From contig JAJEQY010000003.1 of NCBI GenBank assembly GCA_020687605.1, positions 1-64,000 of the forward strand: a stretch of DNA of 64,000 nt, in the 5' to 3' direction. Positions 16,006 through 23,808 of this stretch are shown here, one piece after another (position 1 is the first letter of the stretch; the number at the start of each line of letters is the position of its first letter). The position numbers were made by a program, and so were the translations under genes. Source of the DNA: Intestinimonas aquisgranensis (GTDB taxonomy: Bacteria; Bacillota; Clostridia; Oscillospirales; Oscillospiraceae). The notes under the pieces are model-generated. The model was not told the origin of the DNA, did not search any database, and saw only the letters and a list, made by a program, of their open reading frames with translations.

Positions 16006-16761
16006 GTGGCAAAGGATTTGAAATCAAAGATCGTGACCCGTGAGGAGGCCGTGGCCGGCATCCATGACGGCCAGGTCATCATGTTTGGAGACTGGCACGG
16101 AGAATTCTCCGCCGAGGAGCTCATCACCGAGATGCTGAAGAAGGGCGTCAAGGACATCGACGCCATCGCCGTATCCGGCGGCATGCCGGACCAGGGCCTG
16201 GGCCGGCTCATCCACGAGCACCGGGTCAGAAGCCTCATCACCACCCATATTGGCCTCAATCCGGAGGCCAGAGACCAGATGTTCGCCGGGGAGCTGGACA
16301 TTGAATTCGTGCCCCAGGGCACCTTTGCCGAGCGCATCCGCTGCGGCGGCGCCGGTCTGGGCGGCTGCCTCACCCCCACCGGCCTCGGTACCGATGTGGA
16401 AAAGGGCAAGCAGAAGCTGACCATCAACGGTAAGGAATACCTGCTGGAGCTGCCCCTCCACGCCGACGTGGCCCTCATCAAGGCCACCAAGGCGGACCGG
16501 GCGGGCAACCTCAATTTCCGGCTTATCAGCCGGGCCACCAACAGCTACATGGCCCTGGCGGCCGATCTGGTCATCGCCGAGGTGGAGGAGCTGGTGGAGG
16601 TGGGCGAGCTGGGTCCCGATGACATCGATGTGCCCGCGCCCATTGTGGATATGGTGTGTGTGCGTACGGGAGAGAAGAAGCCCTTCTGCCCCATGTGGCA
16701 GCGGGCGAAGGCCAAGGCAGAAGCCAAGGCGCGGGAAGCGGCGGAAGGAGGCAGCAAGTAA
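16006..16761 (+). CDS. CoA transferase subunit A (family I)
   Basis: A 251-residue alpha subunit of a family I CoA transferase, which moves CoA between an acyl-CoA and a free acid. It shows the typical VMFGDW-like glycine/phosphate loop near the N-terminus, VPQGTFAERIRCGGAGLGG and the ADVALIKATKADRAGNL segment. The C-terminus is a Lys/Ala-rich tail. GTG 16006 is close to AAGGAA; TTG 16018 is an in-frame alternative with better spacing. It joins the beta-subunit gene through a TAATG overlap, so the pair is translationally coupled. Confidence 0.87.
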   Translation: MAKDLKSKIVTREEAVAGIHDGQVIMFGDWHGEFSAEELITEMLKKGVKDIDAIAVSGGMPDQGLGRLIHEHRVRSLITTHIGLNPEARDQMFAGELDIEFVPQGTFAERIRCGGAGLGGCLTPTGLGTDVEKGKQKLTINGKEYLLELPLHADVALIKATKADRAGNLNFRLISRATNSYMALAADLVIAEVEELVEVGELGPDDIDVPAPIVDMVCVRTGEKKPFCPMWQRAKAKAEAKAREAAEGGSK

Positions 16762-17420
16762 TGGGAGCTCTCACCGGACGGGCGTTGATCGCGTCTCGCT
16801 GCGCGAAGTTTTTCAAAGACGGTGATTTTGTCAATCTGGGCATCGGGCTGCCCCTGATGTGCGTCAACTACCTGCCGAAGGGGGTCGACCTCTGGCTGGA
16901 GGCCGAGATCGGCATCGTGGGCTGCGGCAGCTCTCCCTCCTGGGACGACGCCGACCCTGACCTCATCGACGCCGGCGGCCAGCCGGCCTCGGTCATTCCC
17001 GGCGGCAGCGTCTGTGACCACGCCACCTCCTTTGCCTACATACGGGGCGGCCATATTGACGCGGCGGTGCTGGGCACCCTTGAGGTGGACCAGCACGGCA
17101 ACATCGCCAACTGGACCATCCCCGGCAAGCTGGTGCCCGGCATGGGCGGTGCCATGGACCTGTGCTCCGGCGTGAAGAAGATCGTGGTGGCCACCGACCA
17201 CTGCGAGAAGAACGGTAAGTCCAAGATCCTCAAGCAGTGCACCCTGCCGCTGACCGGCGCCCGCTGCGTCACCGACATCGTCACTGAGCGGTGCTATTTT
17301 GAGGTGACCCCGGAAGGGCTGGTGCTGCGGGAGCTGGCCCCCGGCTACACCGTGGAGGATATCAAGGCCTGTACCGAGGCCGACTTCCTGGTACCCGATG
17401 AGATCGGCGTCATGGAGTGA
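16761..17420 (+). CDS. CoA transferase subunit B (family I)
   Basis: A 219-residue beta subunit that carries the catalytic glutamate of family I CoA transferases. The expected position reads WLEAEIGIVGCG, a variant of the usual SENGxxG motif. VNLGIGLP near the N-terminus and GGHIDAAVLGTLEVDQHGNIANW are family hallmarks. The ATG overlaps the stop of subunit A by one base. With the PaaG-like enzyme upstream, it likely recycles CoA during acid formation, for example in butyrate or related fermentation. The donor and acceptor acids cannot be read from the sequence. Confidence 0.87.
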   Translation: MGALTGRALIASRCAKFFKDGDFVNLGIGLPLMCVNYLPKGVDLWLEAEIGIVGCGSSPSWDDADPDLIDAGGQPASVIPGGSVCDHATSFAYIRGGHIDAAVLGTLEVDQHGNIANWTIPGKLVPGMGGAMDLCSGVKKIVVATDHCEKNGKSKILKQCTLPLTGARCVTDIVTERCYFEVTPEGLVLRELAPGYTVEDIKACTEADFLVPDEIGVME

Positions 17421-17451
17421 CAGCCCCCCTCCTGCGGCCAGACACAAAGAC

Positions 17452-17484
17452 AAAAAACGGAGCGCCGAAAGGCGCTCCGTTTTG
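17452..17484. terminator. Bidirectional terminator between the CoA-transferase operon and obgE
   Basis: The stem ACGGAGCGCC/GGCGCTCCGT has a GAAA loop. A-rich and T-rich flanks on both sides serve the two convergent transcripts. Confidence 0.88.
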
Positions 17485-18762
17485 TTATTTCTGGTATTCA
17501 AATTCCAGATTGTAGAGGCACACGGTGTCGCCGTCCTGAACGCCCATGGCCTCCATCCGCTGGAAGAGGCCGGACTCCCGCAGGACCCGGTCGAACCAGT
17601 TCCGCGACTCGATGTCGCCGAAGTTGACGTTGGCCATGAGCCGCTGGAGCCAGGGCCCGTCCACCATCCACACGTCGTCCACCTTCTCGATGGTGACGTC
17701 GCCGCTGGTGTCCAGCTCCGGGGGAGCGGGGACGTAGTCGGGCTCGTACACCGTGATGGGGGGCAGCTGGGACAGCAGCCCGGCGGCGTGGCGCATGAGG
17801 GCGTCCACACCCTGGTGGGTGGCGGCGGAGAGCTCAAAGAAGGTGAGCCCCTTGGCCTCCACATGGGCCTTCAGCATCTCCAGCAGGGACCGGTCCTCGG
17901 CAATGTCGGCCTTGTTGCCGGCCACCAGCATGGGCCGCTCCGCCAGCTGGGGGCTGTACTGGGCAAGCTCGGCGTTGATGGCCTCAAAGTCCTCCACCGG
18001 GTCCCGGCCCTCCCGGCCGGACACATCCACGATGTGGATGAGCAACCGGCAGCGGTCGATGTGCCGGAGGAAGTCGTGGCCCAGACCGGCGCCCTCGCTG
18101 GCCCCTTCAATGATGCCGGGGATGTCGGCCATGACGAAGGAGACGCCCTCGTCCACGTAGACCACGCCCAGGTTGGGGAAGAGGGTGGTGAAGTGGTAGT
18201 CGGCGATCTTGGGCCGGGCCTTGGAGACCACCGAGAGCAGGGTGGACTTGCCCACGTTGGGGAAGCCCACCAGACCCACGTCGGCCAGCAGCTTCAGCTC
18301 CAGGATGACCTCCCGCTCCTGGCCGGGCAGGCCGGCCTTGGCGAAGTTGGGCACCTGGCGGGTGGGGGTGGCAAAGTGTTTGTTGCCCCAGCCGCCGTTG
18401 CCGCCCCGGCAGAGGACGAAGGGCTCGGTGGTGGACATGTCGGCGATGATCTGGCGGCTCTCGGCGTCCCGGACCACGGTGCCCAGGGGGACCTTGATGA
18501 CCATGTCCTCCCCGTCCTTGCCCGAGCAGCGCTTGCCGGTGCCGTCCATGCCGTTGCCGGCCACGTACTTGCGCTTGTAGCGGAAGTCCATCAGGGTGGA
18601 CATGTGGGGGTCCACCTGGAGGATCACATCGCCGCCCCGGCCGCCGTCACCGCCGTCGGGGCCGCCGGCGGCCACATACTTCTCCCGGTGGAAGGCTACG
18701 GCGCCGTTGCCTCCCTTGCCGGACTTTACCGTGATCTTCGCGGTATCCACAAATGCTGGCAT
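17485..18762 (-). CDS. obgE: GTPase ObgE/CgtA
   Basis: A 425-residue ribosome-associated GTPase involved in 50S assembly and stress control. The glycine-rich Obg domain (GGPDGGDGGRGGDVIL) covers residues about 1-158. The G domain follows (GFPNVGKSTLL, DIPGIIEGASEGAGLGHDFLRH, NKAD). The C-terminal OCT domain is typical of Firmicute Obg proteins and ends in DGDTVCLYNLEFEYQK. The ATG at 18762 is preferred over an upstream GTG because GGAGGT lies 8 bp before it. It follows rpmA, the usual neighbour in bacteria. Confidence 0.95.
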   Translation of the reverse strand: MPAFVDTAKITVKSGKGGNGAVAFHREKYVAAGGPDGGDGGRGGDVILQVDPHMSTLMDFRYKRKYVAGNGMDGTGKRCSGKDGEDMVIKVPLGTVVRDAESRQIIADMSTTEPFVLCRGGNGGWGNKHFATPTRQVPNFAKAGLPGQEREVILELKLLADVGLVGFPNVGKSTLLSVVSKARPKIADYHFTTLFPNLGVVYVDEGVSFVMADIPGIIEGASEGAGLGHDFLRHIDRCRLLIHIVDVSGREGRDPVEDFEAINAELAQYSPQLAERPMLVAGNKADIAEDRSLLEMLKAHVEAKGLTFFELSAATHQGVDALMRHAAGLLSQLPPITVYEPDYVPAPPELDTSGDVTIEKVDDVWMVDGPWLQRLMANVNFGDIESRNWFDRVLRESGLFQRMEAMGVQDGDTVCLYNLEFEYQK

Positions 18763-18792
18763 AGACAGCACCTCCTAAGTGTAAAAGATAAA

Positions 18793-18828
18793 AACGCCCC
18801 GAACAGAGGATACCCTGTCCGAGGCGTT
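18793..18828 (-). terminator. Terminator between rpmA and obgE
   Basis: On the minus strand AACGCCTCGGACAG pairs with CTGTTCGGGGCGTT (with wobbles) and is followed by TTTAT. It may only attenuate, so obgE would be expressed at a lower level than the ribosomal protein genes. Confidence 0.7.
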
Positions 18829-18840
18829 ATGATGCTCAAG

Positions 18841-19125
18841 TTACTGAGCGATCTCCACGATGGAGACCTGCTTGCGGTCCTTACCCAGACGCTCGAACTT
18901 GACCTTGCCGTCCTTGAGGGCGAACAGGGTGTCGTCGCTGCCCTTGCCCACGTTCACACCGGGGTGGATGTGGGTGCCGCGCTGACGCACCAGGATGTTG
19001 CCGGCCAGGACGAACTGACCGTCGCCCCGCTTCACGCCCAGACGCTTGGACTCGGAGTCACGGCCGTTCCGGGTGGAGCCGACGCCCTTCTTGTGAGCGA
19101 AGAACTGAAGACCGATCTTCAGCAT
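18841..19125 (-). CDS. rpmA: 50S ribosomal protein L27
   Basis: 94-residue L27, whose N-terminus reaches the peptidyl-transferase centre. The sequence begins MLKIGLQFFAHKKGVG. This is the Firmicute-type extension that must be cleaved after the two phenylalanines by the protease Prp, encoded immediately upstream. The rest (STRNGRDSESKRLGVKR, GNILVRQRGT, HPGVNVGKGSDDTLFA) is canonical. Gene order rplU-prp-rpmA is the standard Firmicute arrangement. Confidence 0.97.
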   Translation of the reverse strand: MLKIGLQFFAHKKGVGSTRNGRDSESKRLGVKRGDGQFVLAGNILVRQRGTHIHPGVNVGKGSDDTLFALKDGKVKFERLGKDRKQVSIVEIAQ

Positions 19126-19129
19126 GGTG

Positions 19130-19465
19130 TTACACCTCCATGTCGTAAACGATGATGTTGTCGGGATATTCCTCCCTCAGGTCGGTGAAGTAGACCATCA
19201 TGGCCGTCAGAAGGGTCTGACAGGTGCTCTCGTTGGTCTGCCCCAATCCGCCGGGGAGCTTGAGGGTGATGGAGGCATCCTTTTCCCGCACCTTCACCGC
19301 GGCCTCAAGGCCGAGGATGTCGTTGACAGCGCACTCGGTGAGCCGTACGGCACTGGTGACGGCGGCGCAGAGGATATCCTCCCCCTGGGAAGCCAGCCCG
19401 CTGTGACCCTTGACTTCAAAGCCGGTCAGGCGGCTGCCCTCCGTAAAAAAAGTAACCTCGATCAT
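19130..19465 (-). CDS. prp: Ribosomal-processing cysteine protease Prp
   Basis: A 111-residue protease that removes the N-terminal extension of L27. The catalytic pair is visible as His in VKGHSG (residue about 21) and Cys in DILCAAVTSA (about 33). It sits between rplU and rpmA, 4 bp from rpmA, the invariant place of this gene in Firmicutes. The LQFF site in the L27 product here confirms the match. Confidence 0.93.
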   Translation of the reverse strand: MIEVTFFTEGSRLTGFEVKGHSGLASQGEDILCAAVTSAVRLTECAVNDILGLEAAVKVREKDASITLKLPGGLGQTNESTCQTLLTAMMVYFTDLREEYPDNIIVYDMEV

Positions 19466-19485
19466 AGGTCAGGAAAGAGGGAGGC

Positions 19486-19797
19486 TCAGGCCTCGATCTT
19501 GCCGATGGTGACCTTGGTGTAGGGCTGACGGTGGCCCTGCTTGCGGCGGTAGCCCTTCTTGGGCTTGTACTTGAAGACGATGACCTTCTTGCCCTTGCCG
19601 TTCTTCACCACGGAAGCGGTGACCTTGGCGCCGTCCACCACGGGAGCGCCGAAGGTGGCCTTATCGCCGTCCAGCACAGCCAGGACCTTGTCGAAGGTCA
19701 CGGTGTCGCCGGCCTCGACGGGAAGCTTCTCGATGAAGAGGGTATCACCCTCGGCCACCTTGTACTGCTTACCGCCGGTCTCAATGATCGCGTGCAT
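19486..19797 (-). CDS. rplU: 50S ribosomal protein L21
   Basis: 103-residue L21, with the canonical N-terminus MHAIIETGGKQYKV, the FDKVLAVLDG segment and the basic C-terminal KPKKGYRRKQGHRQPYTKV. The ATG at 19797 has GAAGGAG upstream; longer readings run into the GC-rich leader element and are not coding. First gene of the rplU-prp-rpmA cluster. Confidence 0.96.
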   Translation of the reverse strand: MHAIIETGGKQYKVAEGDTLFIEKLPVEAGDTVTFDKVLAVLDGDKATFGAPVVDGAKVTASVVKNGKGKKVIVFKYKPKKGYRRKQGHRQPYTKVTIGKIEA

Positions 19798-19824
19798 TCT
19801 GTTTTTCACTCCTTCATTACGGGC

Positions 19825-19985
19825 TCGCTGTCGGGGGTGAGGAGAAGCGCGGAGCACCCGCGAGCAGGCGGGCAAGACCCGGAGCGGAGCAAACGGACCG
19901 CAGGTCCCGGGGGACCGGAGGCCGGCTTGCGCAGTCGCAGGGGCTTGGACGCCGTCGCGGAGGGCGCGCAGCGTGACAGCCCGCG
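19825..19985 (-). repeat. GC-rich intergenic element B in the rplU leader
   Basis: A GC-rich insert of about 150 bp sits between the rplU promoter and its ribosome-binding site. Read on the plus strand, its head (GAAGCGCGGAG) and tail (CGCAGCGTGACA) match element A at 883-1020. Inner blocks such as GACCGGAG and a GGTCCC/GGGACC hairpin are arranged similarly. Imperfect copies of TCCTTCATTACG and TCCTTGCTTACG flank it. It is not an obvious match to a known L21 leader, though a leader RNA function cannot be excluded. Confidence 0.45.
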
Positions 19986-20033
19986 TCCTTGCTTACGTCT
20001 CCCACTTTCGTACCCAGTCAAAGCGGCTATAAT

Positions 20034-20062
20034 AGTATATCAGTGCCCATGGGGCTTGTCAA
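20034..20062 (-). promoter_or_regulatory. Promoter of the rplU-prp-rpmA cluster
   Basis: On the minus strand TTGACA (20062-20057) and TATACT (20039-20034) are spaced 17 bp apart. This leaves a 5' leader of about 230 nt before rplU, most of it element B. Confidence 0.82.
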
Positions 20063-20118
20063 TGGATTTCTGCCCTAATTTCTCCTTTTTTTCACGATCA
20101 AAACGGGGAAAAAGCCGG

Positions 20119-21216
20119 TCAGGGTTCCGCCAGCCGCCCCAGGTACCAGCCGGTGGAGCCGTTCTTCTTCACCAGGGCGCCCCGGGAGGTCTCCTCCACC
20201 ACGGAAAGGAGGTCGCCGGGGGCGACGGGGAGGCGGTAGTCGGTGGAGTCCAGACACCACCACTGCCCATCCCGGCACCGCAGGTATTTGGTGAGCACCC
20301 ACAGTGTCCGCCCTGTGCTCAGGTGGCGGCACAGGGAGAACTCCTCCCCCCGCTCCAGCACCTCCACGGCGTGGTCGCTCCAGGAGATGGTGAAGGGATC
20401 GGCGCTGGCTGCCTGGCCGTCCAGGGCCCGGCGGGTGGGCAGGTCGTCGTAGGAGCACCAGGTGATGTCCTCACCCTCCCGGGGGAGGATGAGGGCGTTG
20501 AGCTGGCCGTCGGCCTGAAGGACGCAGCCGCCATCGATGCTGATGATCTTTCGGTCCCGGCAGACCAGGGGCTCACAGCAGGGGTGTCCGGTGCGGTAGA
20601 GGGTCACCGGCCAGTGCCCCACCACGCAGTAGTAGGGGAAGGAATGGCCCTGGGAGAGGAAGTCGTCGTTTTTCATGCACTTCCAGGCGTCCAGCTCCTC
20701 CATGTGATCGTAAGAGGGGACGCCGCCGTGGACGAAGACATAGCCCGGGGCGGTGAGGATGGTGGGGAGATTTCGGAGAAAGTCCAGCTCGGGGGTAAAC
20801 TTCTCCCGCAGGACAACCCGCAGGGCGGGCAGGTTCTCGGGGGAGGACACGGGCGCGCCGATCTCCATGGCCATCTGAGTGATGAGGGAGCGCTCCTTCC
20901 ACACGCTCAGGTAGTAGCGGAAGAAGTCCCGGCCCAGGCCGGCGTTCTGGTCCACGAAGTCCACCGCCAGATTGTCGCAGTTGCCGCACAGGGCGTGGAC
21001 GGTGTGGGTCTTGGAGAGCTCCATGACATAGCGCAGGGTGGCCAGGCTGTCGGGACCCTTTTCGATGAGGTCGCCCACCAGCACCAGGGCGTCGTCGGGG
21101 GTAAAGCCAACCTTGGCCAGCAGGCCCTTCAGCCAGGGCAGGTTTCCGTGGACGTCGCTGACCGCCAGCAGCCGTCCGTTGGTGGGAAAGGGGATGGGGC
21201 GGACCACCGCCTTCAT
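20119..21216 (-). CDS. Metallophosphoesterase (PPP-type phosphatase-like)
   Basis: A 365-residue calcineurin-like phosphoesterase with a dinuclear-metal site. The motifs are SDVHGN (about residue 20), GDLIEKGPDS (about 48), GNCDN (about 78) and later VHGG and GHWPV. Spacing resembles bacterial PPP-family protein phosphatases or diadenosine-tetraphosphatase-like enzymes. The C-terminal about 70 residues look like an SH3-type beta domain (LPVAPGDLLSVVEETSRGALVKK), which is unusual for the family. AAAAGGAGG precedes the ATG. Substrate unknown. Confidence 0.82.
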   Translation of the reverse strand: MKAVVRPIPFPTNGRLLAVSDVHGNLPWLKGLLAKVGFTPDDALVLVGDLIEKGPDSLATLRYVMELSKTHTVHALCGNCDNLAVDFVDQNAGLGRDFFRYYLSVWKERSLITQMAMEIGAPVSSPENLPALRVVLREKFTPELDFLRNLPTILTAPGYVFVHGGVPSYDHMEELDAWKCMKNDDFLSQGHSFPYYCVVGHWPVTLYRTGHPCCEPLVCRDRKIISIDGGCVLQADGQLNALILPREGEDITWCSYDDLPTRRALDGQAASADPFTISWSDHAVEVLERGEEFSLCRHLSTGRTLWVLTKYLRCRDGQWWCLDSTDYRLPVAPGDLLSVVEETSRGALVKKNGSTGWYLGRLAEP

Positions 21217-21251
21217 GGGTCAGGACCTCCTTTTCACAGGCTTTGGGACGT

Positions 21252-22190
21252 TCAGAAGCGGGCGGCGTAGGCCACCCAGCCGTCCCGGTCCTTCCGGCCA
21301 AAGACGGTGAGGCCGTTCTTCTCCAGAGCGGCGCGGACCTCCTCACAGCGGGTGTCGATGATGCCGGAGCACAGGAAGACGCCGCCGGGGGCCAGAAGCT
21401 CCTCCACGTGGGCGGAGAGGGGGATGATGACGTCGGCCACGATGTTGGCCAGCACCACATCGTACTTCTGCTCAGCCAGACGGGACTTCAGGGAGGCGTC
21501 GGAGAGGATGTCCCCGGCCAGCACGGTGTACTTGTCCCGGCCGATGCCGTTGAGGCCGGCGTTTTCGTAGGCCACGTCCACCGCCTTGGGGTCGATGTCC
21601 ACACCGATGGCGGAGGTGGCCCCCAGCAGCAGGGAGGCGATGGACAGAATGCCGGAGCCGCAGCCCAGGTCCAGCACCTTGGCGCCCTCCTTCACCGACT
21701 GCTCGGTCCACTCCAGGCACAGCCGGGTGGAAGCGTGGTTACCGGTACCGAAGGTGAGGCCGGGATTGAGGTAGAGGGCGGTCCGGCCGTCGGGCACGGG
21801 CTCCCCCTTCTCCCACTCGGGCACCACGTAGAGCCGCTCCCCGATGGAGAGGGGCTTGTAGTACTTCTGCCAGCTGGTGGCCCAGTCGTTCTCCCGCAGG
21901 GGGGTGGTGGAGTAGGGCAGGTCGATGCCAGCCATCCACTTCTCCAGCTGGGCCTTGCCGTCGGCGTCGTCGGTGACGTAGAACTTCACCCGGGCCGCGC
22001 CCTTCATCTTCTCCAGCAGCTCGTCGTCCACATAGTCCCAATACTGCCGGTTCTGCTCCAGAAAGGTCTTGAAATCGTTTTCATCTTCAATGGCCAGACC
22101 GGTGGCGCCGTTCATGGTCAGCTTGGCGCACAGGTCGTCCAGTTGAGGTTCGGTGGTCTCCACCGTGACCTCCAGCCATGTCATATCCAT
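21252..22190 (-). CDS. prmA: Ribosomal protein L11 methyltransferase
   Basis: A 312-residue SAM-dependent methyltransferase that modifies L11. The N-terminal substrate domain begins WLEVTVETTEPQLDDLC. The SAM site is VLDLGCGSGILSIASLLLGA, preceded by TFGTGNHASTRLCLE, which is diagnostic of PrmA. The later NIVADVII block matches the catalytic N-x-x-A motif. AAGGAG lies 8 bp before ATG 22190. Confidence 0.94.
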   Translation of the reverse strand: MDMTWLEVTVETTEPQLDDLCAKLTMNGATGLAIEDENDFKTFLEQNRQYWDYVDDELLEKMKGAARVKFYVTDDADGKAQLEKWMAGIDLPYSTTPLRENDWATSWQKYYKPLSIGERLYVVPEWEKGEPVPDGRTALYLNPGLTFGTGNHASTRLCLEWTEQSVKEGAKVLDLGCGSGILSIASLLLGATSAIGVDIDPKAVDVAYENAGLNGIGRDKYTVLAGDILSDASLKSRLAEQKYDVVLANIVADVIIPLSAHVEELLAPGGVFLCSGIIDTRCEEVRAALEKNGLTVFGRKDRDGWVAYAARF

Positions 22191-22212
22191 AGATGCAGCT
22201 CCTTCGGAAAAA

Positions 22213-23079
22213 TTACCGCTTGGTGCCCAGGAAGAAGAGGGCCAGCGTGCCGGGGCCGGAGTGTGCGCCGATGACGGGCCCCACGTTGTTGATGACCACG
22301 TCCTTGGTGCCGAAGCGCTTCTTCACGTCGGCGGCCACCTTCTCGGCGTCGGCCAGGCAGTCGCCGTGGCTGATGAAGACGGTGTCCACATCGGTGACGG
22401 TCTGCTCCATGTGGTCCACCAGGGCGGTGAGGGAGGCCCCGCGGCCCCTGGCCTTGCCCATGCTGATGAGGTGGCCCTCGTCGTCCACGTGGAGGACGGG
22501 CTTGATGGAGAGCATGGTGCCCACCACGGCGGTGGCGGCGGAGATGCGGCCGCCCCGCTTGAGGAAGTGGAGGTCGTCCACGGTGAACCAGTGGCACAGA
22601 TGGAGCTTGTTCTCCTCCACCCAGTCCCGGACCTCCTCAATGGACTTGCCCTTCTTCTGCTCCTGAACGGCGTGCCACACCAGCAGGCCCTGGCCCAGGG
22701 AGGCGCACAGGGTGTCCACGGTGTAGATCTTCCGGTCGGGGTACTGCTCGGAGAGCTCATTTACCGCGATGACCGAGGACTGATAGGTGGTGGACAGACC
22801 GGAGGAGAAGGCCAGCACCAGCACGTCCTTCCCGGCCTGGAGGAAAGGCTCCAGCATATTGGTGTACTCGGCCACGTTGACGGCGGAGGTGGTGGCCATC
22901 TCCCCGTCCCGGAGCATCTTGTAAAAGACCTTGGGGTCCATCTCCCGGTCGTCGGGGTAGTTGTGGTAGGTCTTGCCCTGGACCGTGAAGGACAGGGGGA
23001 GCACCTTTACCCCCAGCTCCTGGACCAGGCTGGCCGGCAGGTCGGCGGAAGAGTCGGTGACGATGACATAATCGATCAT
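22213..23079 (-). CDS. DegV family protein (fatty-acid-binding, FakB-like)
   Basis: A 288-residue DegV-fold protein of the type that presents fatty acids to the kinase FakA for incorporation into phospholipid. Characteristic segments are VTDSSADLP, a Thr/Ser lipid-carboxylate site in MATTSAV, LAFSSGLSTTYQSS, DTLCASLGQGLLV and FLKRGGRISAATAVVG. No FakA-like gene is nearby. It lies 22 bp upstream of prmA and is probably co-transcribed with it. Confidence 0.9.
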   Translation of the reverse strand: MIDYVIVTDSSADLPASLVQELGVKVLPLSFTVQGKTYHNYPDDREMDPKVFYKMLRDGEMATTSAVNVAEYTNMLEPFLQAGKDVLVLAFSSGLSTTYQSSVIAVNELSEQYPDRKIYTVDTLCASLGQGLLVWHAVQEQKKGKSIEEVRDWVEENKLHLCHWFTVDDLHFLKRGGRISAATAVVGTMLSIKPVLHVDDEGHLISMGKARGRGASLTALVDHMEQTVTDVDTVFISHGDCLADAEKVAADVKKRFGTKDVVINNVGPVIGAHSGPGTLALFFLGTKR

Positions 23080-23126
23080 AAATAATTACCTCCCGTATAG
23101 AATGGAGCACATGCTCCGATTTGAAA

Positions 23127-23654
23127 TCATTTTTTCCGGCGCTCGGGCTTCTCCTCCTGGGGAGCGATGAGAGAGAGGATGCGCTGGCAGGCCAGCTTGT
23201 CGGCGTAGCTGCGCAGGGCCAGCCGCAGGGCCAGCCGGGGCAGATCCTCCTGGCTCAGGTCGGGGTCCAGCACCTCGGCGGTGCAGTCCAGAGCCAGGGA
23301 GAGCTCCTGATAGAAGGCGGCGTACAGCTTTTCCGGGTCCCGGCCGGCGCTGCCGTTCTCCAGCAGGGTGCGGGTGTCCCGGACGGAGAGGACCTGCTTG
23401 AGGGCGCAGATGGCGGTGAGGTAGCCCAGGTGGGTCTTGTTGTACTTCTTGCCTTCGGCCCGGGGGAGCAGGCCGTCCTTGATATAGTTGTTCACCATGG
23501 CGGGGGTCAGGGCCTCGCCGCCGTCATAGGAGATGAGCTGGCGGGAAATGTAGGAGATGACCTGGTCCATGTAGAGGCCGATGTCGGGAAAGCTGTCCCA
23601 CACCATGGGGCGCTCCTCCTCCAGCCGGCACTTCAGTTCTTCCAGTTCCTCCAC
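23127..23654 (-). CDS. DUF1836 protein, putative MerR-like DNA-binding regulator
   Basis: A 175-residue protein matching DUF1836, a Firmicute family thought to contain a MerR-like helix-turn-helix. The core is ALTPAMVNNYIKDGLLPRAEGKKYNKTHLGYLTAICALKQVLSV (described by its ends: residues about 49-92). GTG 23654 has AAGGAG 9 bp upstream. A 12-bp palindrome just past its -10 box could be its own operator. It precedes degV and prmA on the same strand. Its targets are unknown. Confidence 0.8.
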   Translation of the reverse strand: MEELEELKCRLEEERPMVWDSFPDIGLYMDQVISYISRQLISYDGGEALTPAMVNNYIKDGLLPRAEGKKYNKTHLGYLTAICALKQVLSVRDTRTLLENGSAGRDPEKLYAAFYQELSLALDCTAEVLDPDLSQEDLPRLALRLALRSYADKLACQRILSLIAPQEEKPERRKK

Positions 23655-23699
23655 CGTGGGTCACTCCTTGTCTTCGTAGTTTTAAATATGACGTTTCAA

Positions 23700-23718
23700 C
23701 ATATCGATATGAATTATA
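23700..23718 (-). promoter_or_regulatory. -10 box and candidate operator of the DUF1836 gene
   Basis: On the minus strand TATAAT (23718-23713) is followed at once by the perfect palindrome CATATCGATATG (23711-23700), placing the dyad over the transcription start. No convincing -35 box is visible. Confidence 0.6.
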
Positions 23719-23756
23719 CCACGATTTCAGCGCCGCGTAAAGGGCCGCGAGAGGGC

Positions 23757-23797
23757 GAAAAAAGGCCCGGAGTCCTTCCGGCAAGCGGGCTCCGGGC
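23757..23797 (-). terminator. Terminator downstream of the hypothetical gene at 23809
   Basis: On the minus strand GCCCGGAG and CTCCGGGC form an 8-bp stem with a 17-nt loop, followed by CTTTTTTTC. Confidence 0.82.
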
Positions 23798-23808
23798 ATG
23801 GGGACGTG

